Origin: Choanephora cucurbitarum
Lineage: Eukaryota > Mucoromycota > Mucoromycetes > Mucorales > Choanephoraceae
Assembly: GCA_025331435.1 (NCBI GenBank)
Contig: JAIWNI010000005.1
Span: forward strand, 310,001-374,000
Reading direction: 5' to 3'
Length of the DNA: 64,000 bases
In this document: positions 1-10,613 of the stretch, one piece after another
Numbering within the stretch: the first letter of the stretch is position 1
Layout: each line of letters begins with the position of its first letter
Position numbers and translations under genes: made by a program
The notes under the pieces: model-generated
Databases searched by the model: none
What the model was told of the DNA's origin: nothing
The model's input: the letters and a program-made list of their open reading frames with translations, nothing else

Positions 1-358
1 TTCTCCAGTATAGGAAGTCACATGTATAGCCAAGTTTATTGTATCCAATGGTTCGCTTTTGTAGAGTAACACTCGACATGTTTTTGGAATTTACGTGTTT
101 CAATGATCCATTTGAGCTTTTTTAAGTGTATAGCGTGCTGAGTTTAAACTGAATGGACGTGAAATAGATCTTCCACGGTAATACTTTTATTCAAAGCTCA
201 AGCGGTTTGTTCCACACGTCCCTATGAAAGGGATAATACGTATACAAATATATATAGAAAGTATGCACATGAGTCTTAAGATGTAGTACTATAGGGCGTG
301 ATAAGAGTGTAGAGAATGAGAAGCTTATGGTCATTGCAATAATACACTTTTATTCTAT
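1..358. other. 3' flank, no gene seen
   Basis: AT-rich sequence downstream of the minus-strand queuosine-salvage gene. I see no open frame with coding character on either strand. It probably holds the 3' UTR and polyadenylation region of that gene. Confidence 0.5.
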
Positions 359-1837
359 CTAATAAAAGCAGCTTCTAGTACAATGAGTAGGCACTGTCAT
401 TTGGTCTTGTATTTCTTTTGCCATATCCCAAATGTAAAAGTCAATCAGGATAGCATTGATCTTGATGGTAGGTTCCATCTGCTGAATTCTTTGACGAACC
501 AATTCAACAGCCCAAATAGAATTACCACGAATCTCTACTTCATCATTACAACCTGAGGGAAAATAAGTTCTCTTTTCCAATTTCTCTATCAATTCAGAAG
601 AGTAACGAAGCAGTCCCAATTGATACAATGCTTGTGGTACTCTATAATCAGCAAACATAGTAATTGAATCAATGTCGTTGAATTGGCCATAATCTTGACC
701 ATCGAAACATGCCCTAACGTTGTTGCGACATGAGCCAAATATACTTTTTTTGAGTCTTTTATAGATATAATTACCATAAATCAGCAATTAAGATTTGTGC
801 GCGTTTTAGAATGTAAACTAGTTACATAAAATAGGTTATCATCATGGGAGTAGATAAAAAGCACGAGAAGTGGGAAAAGAAAGTTACCTTTTTTCCCGTG
901 AAATTCGTGTATATCTTGGAAAGAAGTAAAGTTGGTTACAATGATATCCAGTAGTTTTTGAGCGGAATGATTGGCTTGTGCAATGCAGTTTGCGAATGAC
1001 CCATCAAATTTCTGTTACCATTCGTCAGTTAAGGGTTTGAAAACAAAGAAACCTATCTAGCTTACCTCACATAATACCTTGCCGGCTTCTCTCATGACTC
1101 TGATTCTTTCAGATAACATTGGAGCTTGTTCTTTTGTGTCTGACTTGAAGATCTCAGCAAGTTCATCATCCGATGCTTTCGCCCCATAATAAGCTGGGTT
1201 TGTAATAGGTATTTGACGATCCAATGCTGATTTTCACAATTGGTTTTAGAAATTAATAAACCTCATGATTACATAAATCAGGAACTCTTACCACGGTTGA
1301 TAGCGGCACATAAAGACCAATAGCCTGTATAAGACTGGTTGTCATAGATAATGGCATATCTATCTGGATGTGGTGTCTTCTTATCGGAAACATCAAGATC
1401 ACTCCAGAAAGAGAAATTCAATAGATCAATAAGAAAAATCCTAAAAAAGGTATAAAGTCTCTTTTAGTATTTTTTTGTTCCACTTCTTTTCTGATTCCAT
1501 TCTAACCAATCGACAGTATGACAATCTGCTGTCTTTGGGTGCATTGGATGCTCATTCCAAGTGGCTGTACTGTATTTTCTTATTTTCATGTTGTGCAATA
1601 TCTTTTTTATTGTTTAATGTAGAGTGTTTCATGAAAATATAAAAATAATCAGTGCAAGATAACACGTACCGTTTGAGCAGCATCGTCTAAGTTTTCTTTA
1701 GGAATAGTGACATGGCTACTATGCTAAGTTTTTCCTAATATATCAGATATGTAACCACCAAATAAACCTAATTCTATTTTCTCTACCTCTGCAATAAATT
1801 TTGCGCTATCCAACACTTTGTTTTCTGTTGAAGGCAT
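359..1837 (-). CDS. Queuosine 5'-phosphate N-glycosylase/hydrolase (DUF2419, Qng1-type)
   Basis: Releases queuine from queuosine nucleotides so that a eukaryote can reuse this micronutrient for tRNA modification. The family is recognised from conserved blocks: FIAEHSSHVTIP near the N-terminus, VDWIFLIDLLNFSFWSD, KRAQILIADLW, ITMFADYRVPQAL, and the C-terminal VEIRGNSIWAVEL and INAILIDFYIWD. The gene is cut by several short introns. Examples are 1724-1786, 818-887 and 714-774; removing the last two restores the family motif KRAQILIADLW followed by ACFDGQ. The start at 1837 gives an N-terminus that runs straight into the FIAE block. It diverges from PMA1 across about 1.15 kb. Exact borders of the middle exons (900-1650) are less certain. 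The function is known for human and fission-yeast homologues; here it is inferred from sequence. Confidence 0.85.
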
Positions 1838-2989
1838 ACTAAACATAGTTTGGTCAGTTAAAAAAAAAGGGCGGTGAAAGGATAAAAATTTTAAAGCAGT
1901 CATCAGTCTGCAGTTGACGTGCGGGAATCAAAAGAAGGATAAAAGAATTTCAATTGCTCAGACAAATCACAAAAAGGCACCATGCAGAACAAACAAATCA
2001 AGACCCAATCAGGATTGTTGAGATTCAGTCAGGGCCCAGCAAAGACCGATACGAAAGATCGTAAAATTGTTTAGACTTATCATCCCGATTGGGCAGTCAT
2101 GACGTACGGCTAATTTATCAACCACCTGAATTAAGTAAATACACATCATCAATGAACACAATTCATTATATATTTGTATAAGGTTGTAGGTAAATAAAAA
2201 AAAGAAAGAAATAAAGACAGTAACTTCCTAAATTGGTATTTGTGGTCATTCATTTGAATTTCCAATTTCCCTTTCAGAGATCTAACAATAGAAGTATTAT
2301 AATCTTTTAAGTTTCAAATTGATTCATAGGAAATGATATAAGGAATCAAAAAGACGAATTGCTTGTTTTCTCTTTTCTTGTCTACTTCTTGCGAAGGCAA
2401 CATAGCACAGACCAAGAATTTGAGTAGTACAAAGGAACATACAGTCTTAAGCAAATAGGTAAGGTAAAGGAATGAGATCATCAGAAGTGGAGAAAAATAA
2501 CCTGAACGAATCAATTTCGGAAGGGAATACTGAAACGTCGTACAACACAGGCTAAAGAAAGTTGCGGGGATAGCGCGGCACTATTGGACGAAATCAAGTC
2601 ATACAGTCGCCGTTTTAAACCAGTTGGTGCTTTTTGCAGTTTAAGTATTGTAAACAAAATGTTTCGTCAATCCTCTCTGATGGTTTTACAAAGGAAAAAT
2701 AAAACCCCCTGTTCGGATTGTTCCAAGTGCTACACCAACCAAATTTCGATCTCCTTTATCTCTTTCTGATTAGACAAACTAAGAAAAATTTTCAATATAA
2801 ATACAAGCTACTTCCAATTCAATTCATTTTTTATTATCTTAACTTTTCTTTTATCTTCTCTATTGTATCACCTCTCTTATAACAGCAAGTTCTGCTTCAA
2901 TTTTACAACGCTTCATTAGATCTTGTATCGCTGAACAGTTTGCACTGATAACCTCTTTTTTTTTTTCTTAATCTCTATACACAATTAAA
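1838..2989. other. Intergenic region containing the PMA1 promoter
   Basis: This is the divergent gap between the queuosine-salvage gene and PMA1. It is AT-rich without a convincing gene; the short open frame around 2584-2769 has no family signal. The last 170 bases before the PMA1 start are strongly pyrimidine-rich (runs of T and CT), typical of the 5' leader of highly expressed fungal genes. Confidence 0.55.
2796..2803 (+). promoter_or_regulatory. TATA box of PMA1
   Basis: TATAAATA lies about 190 nt upstream of the PMA1 start codon and is followed by a long pyrimidine-rich leader. Its spacing fits a fungal core promoter. Promoter activity is inferred only from the motif and position. Confidence 0.5.
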
Positions 2990-5900
2990 ATGGCTGAAGA
3001 ACAACCTCACGCCAAAATCACTGGTGATTTCCACAACATCACTGTAGAAGAACTCTACGACAAAGAGAAATATGATCTTTCTACCATGGAGCAGCAAGAT
3101 GTTATGCAACTTTTGCAGTATGTATTTCTGTTGCACATGTACAACTGACAAATGTCTGACATTATTTTATAGAACACAACCTGAAGGTTTGACTACTGCC
3201 GAGGCTGAAAAGCGTACTGAAAAGTTTGGTCGTAACAAGCTCGAAACTAAGGAAGTAAACCCTTTCTTCCAATTCTTGGGCTTTATGTGGAATCCTCTTT
3301 CTTGGGTCATGGAAGCCGCTGCTATTGTCGCTATTGCTCTTTCTAACGGTTTCGGTAAACCACCAGATTATCCTGATTTTATTGGTATTGTTCTCTTGTT
3401 GCTCGCTAATGCTACTATCGGTTTCTTGGAAGAACGTCAAGCTGGTAATGCCGTTAAGGCTTTGATGGCTTCTCTTGCTCCCGAATGTAAGGTTAAGCGT
3501 GATGGCGAATGGAAGACTATGGAAGCTGCTGAGTTGGTTCCCGGTGATATTATCAGTGTCAAGCTCGGTGACGTTATTCCCGCTGATGGTCGTTTGCTTT
3601 CTGTAAGTAATCTATTCTTACTCAGTCACGATTTGAGTTTGAAATTGCAAAAAAGGATAAAACAAGAGAGTGTGTGAGGAATGGGAAGGGAAACAGGAAA
3701 CCAAAAGTTTAATGTGAAACCCATGTTCTAACCATATTTGTTATATTTATTTAGGCTCACGGTGATGTTTCTATTGATCAAGCTGCTCTCACTGGTGAAT
3801 CCTTGCCTGTTGGTAAGGAAGCTGGTGATGAAGTTTTCTCTGGTTCTACTGTTAAGCAAGGTGAAGCTGAAGCTGTCATCATTGGTACTGGTATCAACAC
3901 TTTCTTCGGTCGTGCTGCTAAGCTTGTAGGTGAAGCTGGTGACGATGTTGGTCACTTGCAATCCATTTTGGCTAAGATCGGTAACTTCTGTCTCTGTACT
4001 ATCTGTATCTTCATGGTTATTGTCATCATTGTTCAATATGCCGCCTTCCACTATGATTACAGACGTGGTATTGACAACATTCTTGTCTTGCTCATTGGTG
4101 GTATTCCAATTGCCATGCCTACTGTCCTTTCCGTTACACTTGCTATTGGTGCTAAGCAACTTGCTGACCACATGGCTATTGTTACCCGTATTACTGCTAT
4201 TGAAGAAATGGCTGCTGTTACCATCTTGTGTTCTGATAAGACTGGTACTTTGACATTGAACAAGCTCATTGTTGACAAGCCTACCATTAAGACTTACGCT
4301 CCTGAATTCGATGGCGACCTTGTCATCAAGCTCTGTGGTTTTGCTTCTCGTCTCGAAAACCAAGATGCTATTGATTTCTGTATCGTCAACTCTTTGCCCG
4401 ATCCTTCCAAGGCCCGTGATGGTATTGAAGAAATGGAATTCAAGCCCTTCAACCCCGTCATTAAGCGTACCGAAATCACTTACAGAGATATTGCTGAAAA
4501 CAAGGTCTACCGTGTTACTAAAGGTATGTCTCACATGGTTTTGGATCTCTGTACTCGTGACAAGACCGAAGCTACTATTAAGGCTTTGAACGATGATGTT
4601 GATGAATTTGCTCGCCGTGGTCTTCGTGCTCTTGCTGTTGCTATCGATGAAATCCCTAGCGGTGAAGTTGGTGGTGAAGGTATTGGTTTCAAGCTTGTTG
4701 GTCTCTTGCCCATTTATGATCCTCCTAGATCTGATACCAAGGAAACCATTGACCGTTCTTTGGCTCTCGGTGTTGCTGTTAAGATGATTACTGGTGATCA
4801 ACTTGCTATTGCCAAAGAAACTGGTCGTCGTCTTGGTATGGGTGACAACATGTTCTTGTCTAAGACTTTGAAGGAAGGTCCTCCTGCTGGTTCTGGTTAC
4901 ACTGATGTTGACCAAATGGTTCTTCACGCTGATGGTTTCGCTGGTGTCTACCCTGAACACAAGTACGAAATTGTTGAACGTCTCCAAAACATGGGTTACA
5001 TGGTTGCCATGACTGGTGATGGTGTTAACGATGCTCCTGCTCTTTCCAAGGCTAACGTCGGTGTTGCTGTTGCTGATGCTTCCGATGCCGCTCGTTCTGC
5101 TGCCGATATTGTCTTGACTGCTCCTGGTCTTTCTACTATTGTCGAAGCCATCATTGGCTCCCGTCAAATTTTCCAACGTATGCGTAACTACTCCATCTAT
5201 ACCTGTTCCGTTACCATTCGTGTTGTTGTCGGTTTCTCTATCCTTATCTGGGCTTTCCAATTTGATTTCCCTCCTTTCATGATCTTGATTATTGCCATTC
5301 TTAACGATGGTACTATCATGACTATCTCAAAGGATCGTGTCAAGCCCTCTCCATTCCCTGATGCTTGGAACTTGAAGGAAATTTTCTCTTACGCTATTGT
5401 TTACGGTCTTTACTTGACTGCCTCTACTGTTGGTTTCGTTGCTGTTGCTTTGAAGACAAGTTTCTTCCAAGACAAGTTTGGTATCCGAACATTCAATGAC
5501 CCCAACGACTATGTTCTTCACTCCGCTGTCTACCTTCAAGTCTCTACCATTTCTCAAGCTTTGATTTTCATCACCCGTTCTCGTGGTTGGTTCTTCACTG
5601 AACGTCCTTCCATCTTGCTTGTTATCTCTTTCATCATTGCTCAATTGGTTGCTATGTTCATCTCCGTCTATGCCAACTGGGGCTTCACCAGCATTGAAGG
5701 TACCGGCTGGGCTATTGCTGGTATTGTTTGGGTCTGGAACTTTATTTGGTTCGCCCCTATGGATCTTATCAAGTTTGCTATGCAACGTGTCTTCGAGCCC
5801 AGAACTAACAACCCTGAAGATGCTAAGGCTGTTGCTTCTCGCCGTGCCTCTCAAGTATCTGGCACATCCGGTCGTCTTTACGCTAACCGTACTCGCTCTT

Positions 5901-6043
5901 TGCGTTCTATGGAACGTCCCCAAAACTTTGCCAACAAGATTATGGGCAAGAGTGGTAAGAAGATGGACCCCAAGGAAATGCGCCGCTTCTCCTCTGTACA
6001 AACCTCTCACGCTGCTCAAGTCTTGGGTGGCAACAACAGTTAA
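2990..6043 (+). CDS. PMA1: Plasma-membrane H+-ATPase (P3A-type), Pma1
   Basis: Pumps protons out of the cell at the cost of ATP and energises the plasma membrane for secondary transport. Three exons (2990-3117, 3173-3602, 3755-6043) give 948 residues, close to other fungal Pma1 proteins. Visible hallmarks are TGES in the actuator domain, the phosphorylation motif CSDKTGTLT (Asp about residue 347), the hinge [11 protein letters not shown], and paired transmembrane segments before and after the large loop. The C-terminal tail is Ser/Thr/Arg-rich with [10 protein letters not shown], positioned like the yeast autoinhibitory tail that is phosphorylated on glucose addition. Codon use is extremely biased (GCT, GGT, GTT, CTT, TCT), as in highly expressed genes; this also creates long open frames on the opposite strand. 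A TATA box lies 190 nt upstream. Confidence 0.97.
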
Positions 6044-6116
6044 ACTGTTTTTACATTCATCCCCCCCTCCCCTTGTTCTATACATTTCTTTTCTTTAGAC
6101 TAATTTATAATCTACA

Positions 6117-6122
6117 AATAAA
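6117..6122 (+). terminator. Probable polyadenylation signal of PMA1
   Basis: AATAAA occurs about 75 nt after the PMA1 stop codon, following a C-rich then T-rich 3' leader and preceding a T-rich stretch. This is the usual arrangement of a eukaryotic 3' end. The assignment rests on motif and position only. Confidence 0.45.
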
Positions 6123-6439
6123 TTCTGTATTTTTTATTAATAATAACTATCTCTTTTTACATTGTCCTCTTGAATTCCTATAACAAAATAGCTCTCAAGA
6201 CACTTGAGTCTTCTAATATCAAGCAAGAATCAATTGCATCATTAATCGCAATACCTTTATCTTACTCACGTGCAATATTCAACTTTGTTTTTTCCTTTCA
6301 GCGGAGTAAATAATGAACAACGCTAGACTGAAAAGACACTAAGAAAGCATCCCCGAAACTGAATGGGACCTTCTTTTTTTTTTCAGGTTACCCATAGTTT
6401 TCCAAAAGCACTAACTTGTAACCTTGCTGAATAAACTAC

Positions 6440-6781
6440 ATGAGCCATTCCAACAGAACAAATATTCGACATGTCTTTGCCTTACTGCAGCTTCTTCATA
6501 AGACAGAGGAGCAGTTCAATTTGAAGTGGAGAATTTCTAACAGCAATCCTTTGTGCTCAAAACTAGTCAGTCGCCTAAAGCCGAGCGAGGAATTGTTGAC
6601 AGGTTAGAGTGGAAGTTTGTTTTAAAACCAAAAAAAGAGGTTTTACAGTTTACCGATTTTAGAATGGAGATATCTGTGTTCAGTTAGATTGGTATTGGGA
6701 CGACCATATTTGATCTTGAGGTACAGTAATAGATTTCTTCTAAAATCTTCCTTTCAGAACAAAACAAAAAGCCTCGTTTGA
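6440..6781 (+). CDS. Possible small two-exon gene, unknown
   Basis: An ATG-started frame from 6440 to 6602 can be joined across a GT..AG intron (6603-6662) to a second open frame ending at 6781, giving 93 residues rich in Leu, Ser, Arg and Lys. I recognise no domain. The splice sites are plausible but the frame is short, so it could equally be a chance open frame between PMA1 and the MITE. Transcript evidence would be needed to call it a gene. Confidence 0.2.
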
Positions 6782-7050
6782 GAACTAGTAGCCATACTAT
6801 TGAATAATTATACTATCTGGATAGCTACGGCATGTATGTAAGCATACTAGCATTGGGAGTGTTGTGTAATGTGTAAATAATCAAGTGAGTATTTGGTTTG
6901 ATACATTCTCAGAAGAAAAAGATTATGTCAGACTGTTTCTGCTCAATTAGGTATCGATTATGGTCTGTTTAGGGACTAAAGAACTAAGTATCGGTTAATA
7001 AAAACATGATAATTGAGAGACAAGACCTACTTTGTCAGTTTGATCCCTAA

Positions 7051-7596
7051 GAGCATCTCCAATGGACTTTCTAAATCAGACTTTCTATAATTTACGAAAA
7101 AGGAAACGACTAAATATAGCACTCCTCATTTTTCTTCACTCCAATGGACTTTCCAAATCTGACTGACTAAATTTGAACAATCAGTTTTGGACTTATACAA
7201 TATTTTCTCTTCCATCAGTAAATAAAATGTATTCGAACCTTTTAAATGGGTAACCAACAACTTGAGAACACTGAAGAACTATGTGGCTCTTTGATCTGCA
7301 TCAGCGATACCATTGAGGCAGAAAAACACTAAAAGATATAAAGACAGTGATATACTATTATGCGTAATACTTTCTGACCGACGTGACTTGCATACTTCTT
7401 AAAATTTAGAGCTATTTTTTCATTTGGAAAGTCATTTGGAATATTTCAAAAATCCTCAAATTTGAGGATTTTTTCATATTTTTTAGAACATTTCTATATT
7501 TGAGGAGTCGATTTTTTCCCATTGGAGTTGCAATATTCTATTTGACTTTCTATATTTAGGGAATTTTGAAAAATAGAAAGTCCATTGGAGATGCTC
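7051..7596. mobile_element. MITE with 22-bp TIRs and TAA target-site duplication
   Basis: The first 22 bases, starting GAGCATCTCCAATGGACTTT, are repeated as an exact inverted complement at the other end (7575-7596). The element is flanked on both sides by TAA (7048-7050 and 7597-7599), a 3-bp target duplication typical of PIF/Harbinger elements. Subterminal copies of the CCAATGGACTTTC theme recur inside at about 7140-7155 and, inverted, at about 7518-7528. There is no transposase frame, so it is a non-autonomous miniature element. Ends and duplication are seen directly; the superfamily is inferred. Confidence 0.85.
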
Positions 7597-7599
7597 TAA

Positions 7600-8789
7600 C
7601 AGACTGTTGATCGAACACCGAGCAAAAAGATTAGTATTAAATTTGATCTGTTGAGCTTCATTATAGCGCTCTGGTTTCTTTTTATAGTGTTGCTACTTGC
7701 ATTCACAAATAATGTCTTTTTCTGTGGGTCTGTTGCCCTTGTTTACTTTATCAATAAAAGCTCACTCGAGCAAGTAAGTTTTTAGTAAGCCTAATCATTG
7801 TAGCTTAAGAATATTGATAAGAAATGATCTGCTTCGAGAGAGTATACTATTCGTGTTTCCTGATATTTATAAAGTTTGCCTAACGTAAGCATGAGTAATG
7901 CTCCTTATTTCTTATAGCGCATGCTCGTTGAACACGTTGACAGAGAAGCGACCAATAAAGTCAAGAAATCAGGTATCCACCCTAGAAAAGCTGATCTTGC
8001 CCTTGAAAATGTCTACAGTATAGTTTTCACTAGAATTGACTTTAGTTAAAGCTGAGTTGCAAGGGATGGCGTTTTAGTAGAAAGTTTATTTTACAACATC
8101 AGACCACAATCAAGGAGATTTCCTGTACAGAGTATTCAAGTAAACTTCATTTTGATGAACTTAATCCTAAGTTATGTTATCAGCACGGATAACAGCCACA
8201 AGCCATTCGGAATATACACTTGAAAACTCTTGTCACCATCCTAAATCACTACCAATTAATCCATGTTGCAGCACAAGAAAAATGTTGCTTTTTTCAGTCC
8301 ATGGTTTCAATACTTGAGAGCCAGTATCAGCGTTAGCGTCCACTACACTTTTGATTTCTCAAGCATGGTCAAATTGATCATAGCATATCAACGTTTTTTC
8401 TGTACGGAACTACTACTTACGCAATAATCCTAAATTAAAGATGTCTCTTGCAAAATAGACACTTCACTTTATTTGTTAAAGAGATTCTAGTTCAGAAACA
8501 ACATGTCGAGAAAGTCTAATTATAAGTGCGCATTGAAAGTCTTAGTATAAAGAATCGAAGAAATATCATAGGCAGTTTTAATCCAACACAAGAATACAAA
8601 TGTGCACAGTTCCATTTGAGCTAGTACTGTTTGCTGAAGGTAATTGCTGTTTCTCTGAGGTGAGTGTTGGATACTTTGGGTGTCTGAAAGAATATATACC
8701 ACATTGGAAAAGTGATTATTTTGTTAAAATCGTTACCTTCATCGATAAAATAAACCAAATGATGAACTTTATCTACAGTCCATGGTCTT
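7600..8789. other. Gene-poor interval between the MITE and the TnpB-like relic
   Basis: No confident gene. A short frame from the ATG at 7712 might splice at a GTAAGT (near 7772) to an open stretch starting about 7919, which is charged and protein-like in one frame (for example VEHVDREATNKVKK). I could not join the frames convincingly or recognise a family. This may be a decayed gene or repeat. Confidence 0.35.
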
Positions 8790-9020
8790 GTTGATCCCAT
8801 GTTAATATAGCTGCCCTTGATTCACGAACACATCCTGAAAAGATGTATTCCGCTAGGATGCTTTTGATATTAGCAGCGGCATTCACATCTCTGTTCCAGA
8901 ACTAGATCGAACAATTGATGACATAATAAGCTAAAAGAAGTTTGAGCATGACTGATCAAACTGGCATTGTTATTCGCTGTACACTGGGGACGCAGCTTTA
9001 ACGGTTAAATAGTATGGTCG
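8790..9020 (-). pseudogene. Relic of a Fanzor/TnpB-type RuvC-like nuclease (C-terminal part)
   Basis: Read on the minus strand, 8866-8901 encodes FWNRDVNAAANI. This matches the third RuvC motif (RDVNAA.NI) of TnpB and its eukaryotic relatives, the Fanzor proteins. Just before it the same frame reads VINCSI then a stop codon, where intact members have the second CxxC of a zinc ribbon. After it the frame stays open for about 30 codons, then stops. Upstream on the minus strand (to about 10060) there are only short open pieces in shifting frames, so the gene is decayed. The motif is seen directly; assignment to Fanzor rather than another TnpB relative is inferred from the eukaryotic host. Confidence 0.5.
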
Positions 9021-10613
9021 CCTATTACATACAACTAGATTAGAACAAAGCCTGAAAATAGATTTGAGGAACAAAAACACCATTGCAGATAAACAAGTTA
9101 GGAACAGGCAGATTGTTTGAATGAGCTTTCTTAAAAAAGCGACATAAAGCAAGTATACCACTTAAAGACACATGTAAAACCGAATGACTACACTGTAGTA
9201 TTTGACTTCATAGCTTGATTGGAAAGTCAGGAAAGGAAGAATCAAGACGACGACTGACACAAAAATATTTAAATGGATGGGCAGCAGCATTTTCATAGTT
9301 GTTAGCCTGCATATGTCAAACTGATTTGATAGAACAAACCAACAGAATTACTTGTTTGATCCCAACCAACAAAGGTAAAGAGTCTTCTTTCAATATCTTA
9401 ATCTTCCTGGTCATAAAATACATTTTTTTTAAATTCTCTATGGTTTACAACACCATAAGCAGCTTCGCGAGCTAAAATAAACATCGTCAAGCATATAACT
9501 AATGTTGGTCTGAGCATCGTCGTTTGTGCTGATCATCAAATACTTACCGACAGCCATGCTAGGAAGTTGTGTATTCTCTTGTACTCGTCTTTAAATAAAA
9601 CATCTCTTCAAGATTCTTAAAATTCATAGTCGAGTATTTAGAAGATGCAGTTTCTTGTCAGCTGTATATATCCTTTGGAACAGTCAATATCTTTTCTGAC
9701 ATAAAGGAGTGATGCAATATCGCGCAAAAGTAAGGATGAAGTAAAGACAAGGTAAAGACAAATGAGACTTGTATGATGCCTGAACATGCAAGAAATTAGT
9801 CTATTTTGTTTTAAATGTGTCAACCAGCTATAACGTTGTGCTGCACAGAAATTCAAAAAATCATGCTCGAGTGTTATCATCTGTTGGAACAAAAGAATGA
9901 AACAATCCTGCAAAATTGTTTGCATGTACGCCAATGGCAGCTTCAAGAACACCATATTCTTTCGCATTTCAGTTCCATATATGATGGACCAACAAAAGCA
10001 ATTTTTGATAATAAAAAGAGCTTTTTCGATTGACCTGACAACTGTTGCGCTTGATATCACCATCATAAGTTAAAGCAAATTTAACCTTCATGACATAGAT
10101 TGTTGATTTTGAGGTACTTTTGTACCTCTCTTTCTCAAAAAATAGAAGACTGAAATCATTGAAATGGGTAATACCAAGGTATGCCTTGAAGCGAGTAGTA
10201 GCATCCTCTTACAATATTTTTAACCCTTTCTTTTAAAGCTCATCCAGCGTCAATATTGCACTGGCTTAAATCATTGAGTTTCTCATTCTACAACTCAACG
10301 ATTTAGCTTTCTGACTGCGCTCCTTCAGGGCTTTGCAGTCCAAAGAAGTTGGCATTGGAATCGTTGTTTTTGAGTGACAACTTGCAATGCGAAGAAAAGA
10401 GGATGACACAGCTTAGACAGTTCGTTTTTTTTTTTGTATTAGAGCTTAGAGAGTTCAAAAGTGTGTTTATCATCAATATAGCTGTTGAAACTCCGGAATA
10501 CCCTCTTATGAAGTGGCTTGTGACCGTTTTTACTGTGCCGCTTCTGGGTTTATTCATTAAGTCCTTTTTTTAATTTTTTCTTTTGTTACTTCTTTTTTTG
10601 ATTTATAATAATT
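9021..10613. other. Gene-poor interval upstream of LSG1, probably decayed mobile DNA
   Basis: Several medium-length frames occur on both strands (for example about 9640-10060 minus and 9815-10030 plus) but none shows a recognisable family, and they overlap each other. The minus-strand pieces may be the decayed N-terminal part of the TnpB-like element next door. The last 60 bases are T-rich and act as the LSG1 leader. Confidence 0.4.

Noticed and set aside
2584..2769. 61-codon frame upstream of PMA1
   Set aside because: Short, no domain, lies in the promoter region. Composition is not coding-like.
3728..5260. 510-codon open frame antisense to PMA1
   Set aside because: It is a mirror of the extreme codon bias of PMA1 (few codons whose complement is a stop). 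Its translation is low-complexity Asn/Thr/Ser-rich with no domain.
5327..6085. 252-codon open frame antisense to the PMA1 3' part
   Set aside because: Same codon-bias artefact; no family signal and it overlaps transmembrane-coding exons.
10303..10573. Overlapping 74- and 84-codon frames on both strands before LSG1
   Set aside because: Neither has a recognisable family, and they occupy the same bases. The plus frame ends in a hydrophobic stretch produced by T-rich DNA.
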